A stretch of 64,000 bases of DNA, taken from NCBI GenBank assembly GCA_964489885.1, contig CAZAZX010000004.1, positions 1 through 64,000 of the forward strand, in the 5' to 3' direction. Origin of the DNA: CAKOTZ01 sp964489885. Its GTDB lineage: Bacteria > Bacillota > Clostridia > TANB77 > CAG-508. The notes beneath the pieces are model-generated. The model worked only from the letters and a program-made list of their open reading frames with translations, searched no databases and was not told the DNA's origin. Within the stretch, counting starts at the first letter, position 1; every line of letters starts with the position of its first letter. Shown here one piece after another: positions 7,583 to 16,479 of this stretch. The position numbers and the translations under genes are program-made.

Positions 7583-8128
7583 TTGGAAGAAGATAAAATT
7601 TTATATAATAATTTTTTAAATGGAAATATGGAAGATTTCAAAAAATTAGTTTTAAAGTACAAAAATAATCTAATATATTTTTTGTTAAAATATGTAAGAG
7701 ATATTGAAATAGCAGAAGATATTTCACAAGATGTTTTTGTATATATACTAATAAACAGAAAAAGATACAATTTTAAATATTCTTTTAAAGCATATCTTTT
7801 TTTGATTGGAAAATCTAGAGCATTAAATTATTTAAAAAGAGAACAAAAAAAGAAGGATATTATCCAAAATATAAAAGTAGAAGCAGAGCCTTCACTTGAA
7901 AAATATATTTTAAAAAATGAAACGAATGAAAAGTTGGTTGAAGAAATAAAAAATCTCAAGGCAGACTATAGAGATGTTATTTATTTGACTAATTTTGAAA
8001 ATCTTTCATATAGGGAAACTGGAAAAATATTAGGCAAAACAGAAAAACAAATAAAATCAATTTTATATAATGCAAAACAAACTTTAAAAAATAATTTAGA
8101 AAGGAAGGGATTTAATTATGAAAAATAA
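7583..8128 (+). CDS. ECF-type RNA polymerase sigma factor
   Basis: This 181-aa protein has the two-domain ECF layout: sigma region 2 at about residues 15-85 (DFKKLVLKYKNNL, then the AEDISQDVF signature) and region 4 at about 118-172 with a helix-turn-helix (YRETGKILGKTEKQIKSILYNAK). There is no region 3. The TTG start follows AAAGGAG with 8-base spacing. Its stop overlaps the start of the next gene by 11 bases, so the two are translationally coupled. The partner encodes a membrane protein with the layout of an anti-sigma factor. The family directs RNA polymerase to envelope-stress or similar promoters; here the likely targets are its own promoter and the one at 37068. Confidence 0.9.
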   Translation: MEEDKILYNNFLNGNMEDFKKLVLKYKNNLIYFLLKYVRDIEIAEDISQDVFVYILINRKRYNFKYSFKAYLFLIGKSRALNYLKREQKKKDIIQNIKVEAEPSLEKYILKNETNEKLVEEIKNLKADYRDVIYLTNFENLSYRETGKILGKTEKQIKSILYNAKQTLKNNLERKGFNYEK

Positions 8129-9224
8129 TGAACAATATATAGATGAAATTTTTCAAAAATATGATACAATAAAAAATTCTAAAGAAAAAAAATCGTTTAA
8201 AAATTCTTTTGTTATTTCTCCAATGAATACCTTCTTAAAAATTGTTACAATTATGACGTCATTTTTGGCAATTACTGGTTGTGCAGCATTTGCAACACAT
8301 TATATAATTGGCAAAGTATTTAAAGAGCCTAAAATTATGACTTATCAAGAATCAATATCTGTTAATGAAGGTGAAAAAAGTAAGCTTATTGATGAAAATC
8401 AAGCTATAGATATGGCTTATAAAGAGCTACAAGATAAATTTAATAAAACTCCAGGAAACATAACAGAAATTAAGTTGCAAAAAGATATATCAACTTATGA
8501 ACCTATATGGATTATATTTTATGATAATAGTATGAATGTACAAGTAAATGCAATATCTGGTAAAATTATAAATTTAAGCGATTGGACAATTGATGATACA
8601 AAGGTAAAATCAAAATTAAGTAAAGATGAAGCAAAGATTATAGCAAATGAATTATATCATTCATTAGGGTATAAAGATGAGGAATATGAATTAGCAAGTT
8701 TTAAAAAGAGTGCTATCACAGATGATACAAACTTATATACAGCTGATTTTAGTAAAAAATATGGAAATATATATAATGATTTTCAAACAGTAAGAATTAC
8801 ATTTATTCCAGAAATAAAGCAAATAGTAATTTTTGTGTTGTTTGACTATAAATTTGACAATAATGAACAGGTAATTACTAAAGAACAGGCAATAGAAATA
8901 GCTAAGCAAAAAAACAATTCTTTAAATAATGGTAAAGACAAAATAAAAAATGAAGAAGCGGAACTAAAAATAGTAAAATCAAATGAATATATTTATGCAA
9001 AAGAACATCCAATTAATAATTCTGATGATGAAGAATATATCACAAATGAAACAAAAATTGTAACAATGAAAGACCTAAATGATTTTGAAGTCTATTTGGT
9101 AGAGCCTCGAACAAGGTTTGCATGGAGTGTGAAAATAGAATATGAATCAGATATTGATTTATTTGAGGAATATTATATAGATGCAACTACTGGAGAAATA
9201 ATAGGTGGCGACGGTACAAAGTGA
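8118..9224 (+). CDS. Membrane-anchored anti-sigma-like protein with PepSY/YcdB-type repeats
   Basis: This 368-aa protein has a short cytoplasmic N-terminus (about 1-35), one membrane segment (about 36-58, ending ITGCAAFATHY) and a large outer domain. The outer part has two or three repeats of the PepSY/YcdB kind: helix patterns such as ENQAIDMAYKEL, KDEAKIIANELY and KEQAIEIAKQKN, each followed by beta-strands, and a final DATTGEIIGG turn. Overlap by 11 bases with the sigma gene strongly suggests it is the cognate anti-sigma or sensor. The N-terminal part is too short to recognise a zinc anti-sigma motif. PepSY domains often bind or inhibit peptidases, so regulated proteolysis is a possible input. 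The operon ends at a strong hairpin. Confidence 0.75.
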   Translation: MKNNEQYIDEIFQKYDTIKNSKEKKSFKNSFVISPMNTFLKIVTIMTSFLAITGCAAFATHYIIGKVFKEPKIMTYQESISVNEGEKSKLIDENQAIDMAYKELQDKFNKTPGNITEIKLQKDISTYEPIWIIFYDNSMNVQVNAISGKIINLSDWTIDDTKVKSKLSKDEAKIIANELYHSLGYKDEEYELASFKKSAITDDTNLYTADFSKKYGNIYNDFQTVRITFIPEIKQIVIFVLFDYKFDNNEQVITKEQAIEIAKQKNNSLNNGKDKIKNEEAELKIVKSNEYIYAKEHPINNSDDEEYITNETKIVTMKDLNDFEVYLVEPRTRFAWSVKIEYESDIDLFEEYYIDATTGEIIGGDGTK

Positions 9225-9240
9225 TATGAATAGTAAAACT

Positions 9241-9258
9241 GTTGCTTCACAATAAAAG
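9241..9258 (-). repeat. Fragment of palindromic repeat family B
   Basis: GTTGCTTCACAATAAAAG matches, on the minus strand, the first arm of the repeats at 1815 and 17569 (TTTTATTG followed by GAAGCAAC). Only this arm is present, and it merges with a terminator stem. Confidence 0.4.
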
Positions 9259-9292
9259 TTATTTGTAGTGTATACAAATAACTTTTATTTTA
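9251..9292 (+). terminator. Terminator of the sigma/anti-sigma operon
   Basis: A perfect 17-bp stem (9251-9267 with 9273-9289), loop of five, followed by a T-rich tail. Confidence 0.8.
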
Positions 9293-9333
9293 TGTTATAA
9301 TTAGTTGGAAAGTTTAGATTGGAGGAGATTAGT

Positions 9334-10044
9334 TTGAAAAAGGTTGTTAATATTATAGTTATGATAATTAATATTTTTTTTGTTGGCTCCGCATTCATTT
9401 TTTCATTAGGGCTTATTCCGAATATAAGTCTTTCTGCATCTGCTATGCTTTTAGAATTTGCAATTTCCGTGATTATAAGTTCTATAACGATGATATTTCA
9501 AATAAAGAAAACTGACAATCAAGCAGAAAAAACAAAAATACGAAATTATTGGCTTAAAACATTATTTATAATTTATATTATTTTACTCTTTATCATTTTG
9601 TTTTTAAATAGTGGCTATAGAATTAGAGCAAATGTCAGAGGAGAAATGTCAATTTCTATAGAAAATATAAAACAAGGATTCAAAGAAACAGGAAATTTAA
9701 TTCCTTTTGCAAATATAATTAAGTTCTTTAACAGAATGGCTAATAATACTATAAATACCAGTATAGTTGTTGTAAATTTAGGAGTAAATCTTATATTATT
9801 TGCCCCAATGGGATTTTTTATACCATTGCTTTTTGGTGATAAGATAAAGAATATGAAGCAGTTTGTTATTTTAATTCTGATAATTACAATATCAGTTGAA
9901 ATAACACAGGGAATTACTTCAAGAGGCTCAACTGATATTGATGATGTAATATTGAATACAATAGGTGCTGTTATTATTTATTTAATAATGAAAACAAAAC
10001 TAGTTAAAAATTTAATTAATAAAATATTAGCTAAAGAAGAATAA
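9334..10044 (+). CDS. VanZ-like family membrane protein
   Basis: This 236-aa protein has five to six membrane segments. The VanZ-like core is in the second half: NLIPFANIIKFF (about residue 120), VNLGVNLILFAPMGFFIP, then EITQGITSRGSTDIDDVILNTIGA (about residues 190-215). VanZ proteins give low-level teicoplanin resistance in some bacteria, but most homologues are uncharacterised. The TTG start at 9334 is chosen since GGAGGAG lies 8 bases before it; the TTG at 9319 lies in front of that site. The acyl-CoA synthetase gene follows 25 bases later, so both may be in one operon. Confidence 0.8.
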   Translation: MKKVVNIIVMIINIFFVGSAFIFSLGLIPNISLSASAMLLEFAISVIISSITMIFQIKKTDNQAEKTKIRNYWLKTLFIIYIILLFIILFLNSGYRIRANVRGEMSISIENIKQGFKETGNLIPFANIIKFFNRMANNTINTSIVVVNLGVNLILFAPMGFFIPLLFGDKIKNMKQFVILILIITISVEITQGITSRGSTDIDDVILNTIGAVIIYLIMKTKLVKNLINKILAKEE

Positions 10045-10069
10045 AGTTCAGAAAGGATTAAGTTTATAT

Positions 10070-11805
10070 ATGAAAAATAATAAAAATTTAAAGATATAAA
10101 AGAAATAATTTATTATTGTAAAGAAGAATACAAAGACAAAACCGCATTTGTTATAAAACATCAATATGGAAAAAATATTGATTATGAAAACATTAGTTAT
10201 AATAGGCTTTTGGATGACATCAACAAATTAGGAACAGCATTTTACTCTTTAGGCTTAAAAGACAAAAAGGTTGCTGTTATCGGTAAAAATAGATATGAAT
10301 GGATTATTTCTCATTTAGCAAATTTACTAGGAGGAATAATATCCGTTCCATTAGATAAAGATTTGCAAATAGGAGAACTGGAAAATTCTTTAATAAGAAG
10401 CAATGTGGAAGCCATTGTTTTTGATACTAAACAGATTGATAAAATAAATGAAATCAAAAAACAAAATAAAACTAATGTAAAATACTTTATTTGTATGGAT
10501 AACATTGACAATTTTGAAAATGTATCAGAATTACTGCTAAAAGGCGAGAGAATTATAAATAGCGGTAACACAGAATATATTGATACGAAAATTGATGAAA
10601 ACAAAATTGGAATATTATTATTTACATCAGGGACTACATCAAAATCAAAAGCAGTTATGCTTTCACAAAAAAATATAGCATCAAATGTGTATGGAATGAG
10701 ATGTGCAGAAGACATTAGAACTACAGACACAAATATATTGTTTTTACCACTTCATCATATATTTGCATCAACATTATTAATAATGGCTTTAGCATCAGGA
10801 GTAAAAAATGTTTTCCCAGATGGTTTAAGATACATAAAGAAAAATTTAAAAGAATATCAAGTAACTATATTTGTTGGAGTACCAATTTTAAATGAAGCAA
10901 TTTATAAAGCAATAAAAAAAGAAATAGAAAAACAAGGCAAATTAAAACAGGTTGAAATTGCCCTAAAAATATGTGATTTTCTACATATTAGTTATAAATT
11001 AAGAAGAATTATTTTCAAACAAGTAATTGAAGGTGTTGGAGGACATTTAAGAATTGTTATAAGTGGAGGAGCACCTGCAGATAAAAAAATATTAAAGGCA
11101 TTCAATGATTTTGGAATCACTACTTTGCAAGGATATGGACTGACTGAAACTGCTCCAGTTGTTGCAGTAGAAGATAACATTAATCAAAAAAATGGAACAG
11201 TTGGGAAACCTTTAATAAATGAAAAAGTTGAAATTGTGAATAAAGATGAAAATGGAATTGGAGAAATTAGAGTAAAAGGCCCAAATGTAATGCTCGGTTA
11301 TTATGATATGACCGAAGAAACTAAGGGAGTTCTAAAAGATGGTTGGTTTTATACAGGAGATTTAGGGTATATTGATAATGAAGGCTTTTTAGTTGTAAAT
11401 GGCAGAAATAAAAATATGATAGTTTTAAAAAATGGCAAAAAAGTATTTCCAGAAGAGCTTGAAACACTTGTAAATAGAATTGATGGAGTTCAAGAATGTA
11501 TGGTATTTGGAATGCCAGATGAAAAAGATAAAAATGATATAACTATTTCTGTAAAAATTGTATATGACCAAAATTATGTAAAAGAACACTATAATAATTT
11601 AAGTAAAGATGAATTATATGATGTATTTTGGAAACAAGTAAAAAATATTAATCTAACATTTCCAAGATATAAACATATTCAAAAAATGATTTTAACAGAC
11701 GAAGAATTAATAAAAACAACAACTAAAAAAGTAAAAAGACAAGAAGAAATGAAAAAAATGGACAATGGGACGGTTCTCTTGTCCACAACTGCGAAAGGAA
11801 GATAG
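10070..11805 (+). CDS. AMP-dependent acyl-CoA synthetase, with a 5' frameshift
   Basis: The protein is an ANL-superfamily ligase that activates a fatty acid with ATP and CoA. Motifs in order: LLFTSGTTSKSK (ATP loop), GYGLTETAPV, WFYTGDLGYID, NGRNKNMIVLKNGKK and the C-terminal TTKKVKRQ with the catalytic Lys. The main open frame runs from 10084 and has only a TTG at 10210, which is too far in. Coding-like sequence (DIKEIIYYCKEEYKDKTAF) precedes it. An ATG at 10070 with AAAGGA upstream is in another frame and stops at 10097. One extra A in the A-run near 10082 would join them. The last 15 or so codons come from a dispersed repeat at 11759-11785. The next gene begins right after the stop. Confidence 0.8.
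11759..11785 (+). repeat. GGGACGG palindromic repeat (family A), inside a coding end
   Basis: TGGACAA and TTGTCCA flank a 13-base loop TGGGACGGTTCTC. The element supplies the last codons of the acyl-CoA synthetase (MDNGTVLLST). Related copies lie at 12483, 14585, 19526 and 52429. Confidence 0.7.
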
Positions 11806-12480
11806 ATGAAATTAATAACTTTTCAATCAAAAGAAGCATTAGAATATTTAATGCAAAATGGATATTTAAAATGTGAAAAAATTTATAGAAATACAGATAA
11901 ATATGGAATTGTCTATGATTGGATTATAGACAATATGAATAAATTAGTAAAGAATGATGTAAATGCTAAGTATCCTATATGGTGTTGGGTAAAATATAAT
12001 AGAAGTATATGTCCACCAAAACATAAGGGCGAAAGAAATGAAAAAATATATGCTAAAATTACATTTGACAAAAATGAAAAAGATGTATTTATAACTGATT
12101 ATAGAAAATACTCTTTTTTACTAAATAATATTTATATTCCAAATAGTAAAAAAGATAAAGAATGGTTTGAAAATTTATTAGAAGAAAAAAATGTTACTTT
12201 GAATGATTTAAAAGCATATGTAAGAAGAGATAAGTTTGATAGCTATAGAACAGATAAAGAGTATAATGAGGTTTTAAAGATTGTTCAAAATAGTTTTGAT
12301 AGAGCTATAACAAAGGATAGCAATATATTGCAAGGTTGTGTGTGGAGCATAAATATTAGAGATATTAAATCAATAGAAATATTAAGAAATGATGGTTATG
12401 TATATGGCTCAGCAAATTTTTTAAGGGCAGATGGCACAAGAAGAAATTGGATAAAAGAATATTATAAAACATTAAAGTAA
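11806..12480 (+). CDS. DUF3841 domain protein
   Basis: This 224-aa cytoplasmic protein matches the DUF3841 pattern: an N-terminal ITFQSKEALEYLMQNGYL segment, the YPIWCWVKYN strand near residue 62, and the DVFITDYRKYSFLLNN block near residue 100. The function of the family is unknown; members occur in many gut Firmicutes. The ATG follows the stop of the acyl-CoA synthetase without a gap, so translation is probably coupled. The usual ribosome binding site would be the GAAAGGAAG at the end of that gene, which lies in the sequence added with the repeat element. A large hairpin repeat follows the stop and may serve as terminator. Confidence 0.7.
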   Translation: MKLITFQSKEALEYLMQNGYLKCEKIYRNTDKYGIVYDWIIDNMNKLVKNDVNAKYPIWCWVKYNRSICPPKHKGERNEKIYAKITFDKNEKDVFITDYRKYSFLLNNIYIPNSKKDKEWFENLLEEKNVTLNDLKAYVRRDKFDSYRTDKEYNEVLKIVQNSFDRAITKDSNILQGCVWSINIRDIKSIEILRNDGYVYGSANFLRADGTRRNWIKEYYKTLK

Positions 12481-12482
12481 TC

Positions 12483-12540
12483 AAATAGGGACGGAGGATT
12501 TTTGCTAATTTCAATTAGCAAAAATCCTCCGTCACTATTT
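12483..12540 (+). repeat. Large hairpin repeat related to the GGGACGG family (family A)
   Basis: Two 28-base arms (12483-12510 and 12513-12540) are complementary with one mismatch and leave a 2-base loop. The left arm contains GGGACGG. It follows the DUF3841 stop by 2 bases and could end that transcript, although no T-run follows. Confidence 0.8.
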
Positions 12541-12555
12541 GCCACATGCAATGTA

Positions 12556-12615
12556 CGAACAAACGTTTACAAATAAAAAATAATATGATATACTTGTTTC
12601 AGAAACCATTGTTCG
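12556..12615 (+). promoter_or_regulatory. SOS (LexA) operator and promoter of the UmuC-like gene
   Basis: CGAACAAACGTTTA at 12556-12569 agrees at 13 of 14 positions with the Gram-positive LexA box CGAAC-N4-GTTCG in its extended form. It overlaps the -35 of TTTACA-N17-TATACT (12566-12594). A weaker half-conserved box, GAAAC-CATT-GTTCG, is at 12602-12615 and touches the ribosome binding site. DNA-damage induction of the polymerase and YolD genes is expected. Confidence 0.7.
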
Positions 12616-12627
12616 GAGGTGCAAAAG

Positions 12628-14139
12628 TTGGATAAATTAGATAAAAAATATGATAACATTTATATTGCAATAGATTTAAAGAGCTTTTATGCCTCTGTTG
12701 AGTGTCATGAAAGAGGACTAAACCCACTTACTACAAATCTTGTTGTTGCAGATGATTCAAGAACAGAAAAAACTATATGCTTAGCTGTAAGCCCATCACT
12801 TAAACAATATGGTATCTCTGGTAGAGTAAGATTATTTGAGGTTATACAAAAAGTAAAAGAGATAAATGAGAAAAGGAAATTAGAAGCTCCAAATCATAAA
12901 TTTACTTGCTCAAGCTATGATGATATAGCATTAAAATCAAATAAAGATTTAGAATTAACTTATATTATCGCGCCACCTAGAATGAAATATTATATGGATT
13001 ATAGCAATAGGATAATTAGTATCTATTTAAAATGGTTTTCAATGGAAGATATATATGTCTATTCCATTGATGAAGTATTTATAGAAATAACTCACTATCT
13101 TCAAACCTATGATATGACACCACGTGAACTTGCAACAAAAGTAATTCAAAATGTACTAGAAGAAACAGGAATAACTGCAACTTGTGGAATAGGAACAAAT
13201 ATGTATCTTGCAAAGGTTGCAATGGATATTGTTGCAAAACATATCGCAGGAGATAAAAATGGAGTAAGAATTGCAGGTCTTGATGAAATTGCTTATCGAA
13301 AATTTTTATGGAATCACAAACCTTTGACTGATTTTTGGAGAGTAGGAAAAGGAATAGCAAACAAACTAGAAAAAAATGGAATGTTTACAATGGGAGATGT
13401 AGCAAGGAAGTCAGAACAAAATGAAGAAATGCTATATAAATTATTTGGAATAAATGCAGAATTACTTATAGACCATGCTTGGGGATATGAACCGTGTAAC
13501 ATTGAAAGTGTAAAATCATATAAGCCAGTTACTAATAGTTTAAGCTCAGGTCAAGTATTGCCAGAGCCTTATAATTATAAAAAAACTAGACTTATTGTAA
13601 AAGAAATGGCAGAACTTTTATCACTTGATTTAGTAAAGAAAAATCTAATTACAAGTAAATTAGTATTAGATATTGATTATGATGTTTCAAATTTATTAAA
13701 ATCAAAAATAAGTACTTTATGTGATAAAGAAATAGAATTAGACCGCTATGGCAGAAAAGTTCCTAAGCACTCACATGGAACGATAAATATTGATCATAAA
13801 ACATCTTCTACAAAAATTATAATTGATAAAATAGTAGAATTATATGAGAGAATAATAAATAAAAACTTATTTACTAGAAGAATAACAATAACTGCACAAG
13901 ATGTAGTAAATGAAGATGATTATAAAAATATGCTTGTCTATGAACAAATGGATATGACTATAGATTATGTAGCATTAGAAAGACAACGCAAAAAAGAAAG
14001 TACAGAAAAGTCATTACAAAAAGCAGTTTTAAATATAAAAAATAAATATGGTAAAAATGCTATTTTAAAGGGAATGAACTTTGAAAATGGTGGAAAAACA
14101 ATTGAAAGAAATTCTCAAATAGGAGGACATAAACGTTAG
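12628..14139 (+). CDS. Y-family DNA polymerase, UmuC/UvrX-like
   Basis: This 503-aa translesion polymerase starts with the palm motif IAIDLKSFYASVEC (metal-binding Asp at about residue 16). It then shows YSIDEVFIEIT with the second Asp-Glu pair near residue 144, the TCGIGTNMYLAKVAMDIVAKH block and a little-finger domain. It bypasses DNA lesions at the cost of accuracy. The TTG start at 12628 is preceded by CGGAGG 8 bases away; the GTG at 12619 overlaps that site. A good LexA box lies over the promoter. The YolD gene follows after 19 bases, the usual pairing in Firmicutes. The length agrees with UvrX/YqjW-type enzymes rather than the shorter DinB. Confidence 0.9.
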   Translation: MDKLDKKYDNIYIAIDLKSFYASVECHERGLNPLTTNLVVADDSRTEKTICLAVSPSLKQYGISGRVRLFEVIQKVKEINEKRKLEAPNHKFTCSSYDDIALKSNKDLELTYIIAPPRMKYYMDYSNRIISIYLKWFSMEDIYVYSIDEVFIEITHYLQTYDMTPRELATKVIQNVLEETGITATCGIGTNMYLAKVAMDIVAKHIAGDKNGVRIAGLDEIAYRKFLWNHKPLTDFWRVGKGIANKLEKNGMFTMGDVARKSEQNEEMLYKLFGINAELLIDHAWGYEPCNIESVKSYKPVTNSLSSGQVLPEPYNYKKTRLIVKEMAELLSLDLVKKNLITSKLVLDIDYDVSNLLKSKISTLCDKEIELDRYGRKVPKHSHGTINIDHKTSSTKIIIDKIVELYERIINKNLFTRRITITAQDVVNEDDYKNMLVYEQMDMTIDYVALERQRKKESTEKSLQKAVLNIKNKYGKNAILKGMNFENGGKTIERNSQIGGHKR

Positions 14140-14158
14140 AAAAAAGGGGGAAGCAAAA

Positions 14159-14575
14159 GTGAAATACGACCATAGCTATGATGATATAATAAATCATCCA
14201 AGACATATATCAAAAAAACATCCACAAATGTCTTTATATGCTCGTTCTGCACAATTTGCACCATTCGCAGCATTAACTGGATATGAAGATGCTATTAGAG
14301 AAACAGCAAGAGAAACACGCAAGCGAATTGATATTGATGAAGGAATGAAAAATATATTAGATAGTAAAATACAAATACTTCGCGAAAAAATAAAGCAAAA
14401 ACCTGAAATAATATTTACTTACTATGTACCAGATTTAAAAAAAGATGGTGGCGCCTATATATCTGTTTCAGGAATTGTAAAGAAAATAGATATGTATGAG
14501 AAAAAGATTATTTTATTAGATGGAGTAGAGATACCTATAAATGAAATAATAGATATTTCAAGTGAATTTTTTTAA
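14159..14575 (+). CDS. YolD-like protein
   Basis: This 138-aa protein has the YolD signature: RHISKKHPQMSLYARSAQFAPFAALTGYEDAI at residues 15-46 (in two parts), then a helical stretch and the YYVPDLKKDGGAYISVSG strand pair. YolD proteins are encoded next to Y-family polymerases in Firmicutes and are thought to work with them, perhaps in a UmuD-like role, but the mechanism is not settled. The GTG start follows AAAAAGGGGG. It is co-transcribed with the polymerase under the LexA boxes at 12556 and 12602. Confidence 0.85.
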   Translation: MKYDHSYDDIINHPRHISKKHPQMSLYARSAQFAPFAALTGYEDAIRETARETRKRIDIDEGMKNILDSKIQILREKIKQKPEIIFTYYVPDLKKDGGAYISVSGIVKKIDMYEKKIILLDGVEIPINEIIDISSEFF

Positions 14576-14584
14576 AATTAAGAA

Positions 14585-14599
14585 TGGACAAGGGGACGG
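14585..14599 (+). repeat. Partial GGGACGG repeat (family A)
   Basis: TGGACAAGGGGACGG equals one half of the family A element; the complementary arm is missing. It lies 10 bases after the YolD stop. Confidence 0.45.
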
Positions 14600-14681
14600 A
14601 AAAATATATAAAAAAATGTTGAAAAATGTAATATTTAATGGTATTATTTTAATAAATAAACTAAAGAGGGGAGAATAAAAT

Positions 14682-15032
14682 ATGGATGAACAAAAATATG
14701 AAAAGGCTAAAAAAAATGATCCAATAATTTTTCTAGCATTAGCAATAATTTTGGGAGTGCTTTTAACTGTAATTTTTATACTATCATTAGTTAATCAAAC
14801 ACCTTTACGTACATCTGATTATTTCAAATTAATAACAGGATTGTTAAGTTTTATCTTAATGATTATAGCTTTTATAGGAATTAGAAAAGATAAAATTTAT
14901 GGTTCAATTGCGGGAATTATTGCGGGTATATTATATATTTTGCAATTGAATATAATTGGAATTATTATTGGAATAGCAATGATTTTGGATTGTTCTAGAT
15001 TTATTGCATATTTAAATAAGAATAAAAAATAA
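14682..15032 (+). CDS. Small four-helix membrane protein of unknown function
   Basis: This 116-aa protein has a charged N-terminus and about four hydrophobic segments (roughly residues 15-37, 48-66, 70-88 and 88-104), ending in a Lys/Asn tail. The Gly-rich repeats SIAGIIAGILYI and IIGIIIGIAMI suggest close helix packing. No family is recognised with confidence; it resembles small DUF4064-like membrane proteins only in size and layout. AGAGGGGAG lies before the ATG. It stands alone, with 75 bases to the next gene. Confidence 0.6.
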   Translation: MDEQKYEKAKKNDPIIFLALAIILGVLLTVIFILSLVNQTPLRTSDYFKLITGLLSFILMIIAFIGIRKDKIYGSIAGIIAGILYILQLNIIGIIIGIAMILDCSRFIAYLNKNKK

Positions 15033-15109
15033 ATAAAATATATACACATATTTCCACAATAAAATGCATATTATTCTAGTAAAATGAATTTATAGGAGGA
15101 GTAAAATTG

Positions 15110-16339
15110 ATGATAAATTCAAAAAGAATAATAGCATTTTTTATTTTGCTTGCAATAATTTTCTTTCCAATATCTACTTTTGCAGTAGATGATGGAACAT
15201 ATATATGGTCACCTCAAAGTATACAAGCAAATGCAGAACCAATAGCCGAGACAAAAACACAAGAAAACAGTTTAAATCTTGAATCTGGTGCTGCAATTTT
15301 AATTGATCAAAAGACAGGTCAAGTATTATACGAGCACAATTGCCATGAACAATTAAGACCTGCAAGTGTTACAAAAGTTATGACAATTTTACTTGTAATG
15401 GAAGCCTTAGATAGTGGTCAAATTACACTAGACACAAAGATTCCTTGTAGTGAAAATGCCGCTTCTATGGGTGGCTCACAAATATGGCTAGATGTAAGAG
15501 AAGAATTAACAGTGGACGAAATGCTAAAAGCAATGTGTGTTGTTTCTGCAAATGACTGTACAGTTGCAATGGCTGAATATTTAGCTGGAACCCAAGAGAG
15601 TTTTGTTGAAAAAATGAATGAAAAGGCAAAAGAACTTGGAATGAATGACACGACTTTTAAAAACTGTCATGGTATTGATGAAGACGGTCATGTTACATCT
15701 GCTTATGATATTAGCCTAATGTCAAGAGAACTTTTAAATAAGCATCCTCAAATAACAAAATATACGACAATATGGATGGATAGTTTAAGAGATGGAAAGT
15801 CTGGTTTAGTTAATACTAATAAGTTAATTAGAAATTATCAAGGTGCAACAGGATTAAAAACTGGATCTACATCACTTGCCCTATATAATTTATCAGCAAG
15901 TGCAACAAGAGATAACTTATCTTTAATTGCAGTTATAATGAAAGCGCCAACTAGTAAAATCCGCTTCGCAGAGGCAAAAAAATTATTAGATTATGGCTTT
16001 AGCAACTATCAATATAAAGAACTTGCAAAAAAAGGAGAAGTAGTTCAAGACGTTACTATATTTAAAGGAATAGAACCAAATATAAAAGCAATATTTGAAA
16101 CTGATTTGGGTAAGCTTATAAAAAAGGGAAACAATGCTGAAATTTCTTCAAATATTCAAATAAATGAAAATATCTCAGCACCTATAGAAAAAGGTAGTGT
16201 TATTGGTAATGTAAAGTTTTTTGATGGCCAAAATCAAATAGGTGAAGTTAATTTAATTTCAGATAGAAATGTTAAAAAAATTGGATTATGGAATGTAGTT
16301 ACAAATTTATATTCTAAATGGTTTAATTTATTAAGATAA
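15110..16339 (+). CDS. D-alanyl-D-alanine carboxypeptidase (S11 family, DacF/PBP5-like)
   Basis: This 409-aa penicillin-binding protein trims D-Ala from peptidoglycan stem peptides outside the membrane. All three active-site motifs are present: SVTK (about residues 86-89, catalytic Ser), SAN (about 146-148) and KTG (about 250-252). A signal peptide covers about residues 1-25. The C-terminal domain (about 290-400) is the usual beta-rich PBP5_C part, ending in an amphipathic stretch (LWNVVTNLYSKWFNLLR) that should lie on the membrane. AGGAGGAG is 8 bases before the ATG at 15110; a TTG just before it could be used instead. In spore formers such enzymes can act on vegetative or spore peptidoglycan; the context does not decide. 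Confidence 0.9.
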   Translation: MINSKRIIAFFILLAIIFFPISTFAVDDGTYIWSPQSIQANAEPIAETKTQENSLNLESGAAILIDQKTGQVLYEHNCHEQLRPASVTKVMTILLVMEALDSGQITLDTKIPCSENAASMGGSQIWLDVREELTVDEMLKAMCVVSANDCTVAMAEYLAGTQESFVEKMNEKAKELGMNDTTFKNCHGIDEDGHVTSAYDISLMSRELLNKHPQITKYTTIWMDSLRDGKSGLVNTNKLIRNYQGATGLKTGSTSLALYNLSASATRDNLSLIAVIMKAPTSKIRFAEAKKLLDYGFSNYQYKELAKKGEVVQDVTIFKGIEPNIKAIFETDLGKLIKKGNNAEISSNIQINENISAPIEKGSVIGNVKFFDGQNQIGEVNLISDRNVKKIGLWNVVTNLYSKWFNLLR

Positions 16340-16429
16340 TTTTTTACTTTACTATAAGTATAAAAATATTTTCAATTTATATATGTTTTGTTAATATGTA
16401 TAAAAAACAAAAAAAATTATACATATTTA

Positions 16430-16458
16430 TTGTAAATATATATAGTTTATCCTATAAT
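16430..16458 (+). promoter_or_regulatory. Promoter of the Fic gene
   Basis: TTGTAA-N17-TATAAT, with the -10 only 22 bases before the ATG at 16480, so the 5' leader is very short and carries TAGGAGG. Confidence 0.55.
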
Positions 16459-16479
16459 ATACATATAGGAGGTTAACAA

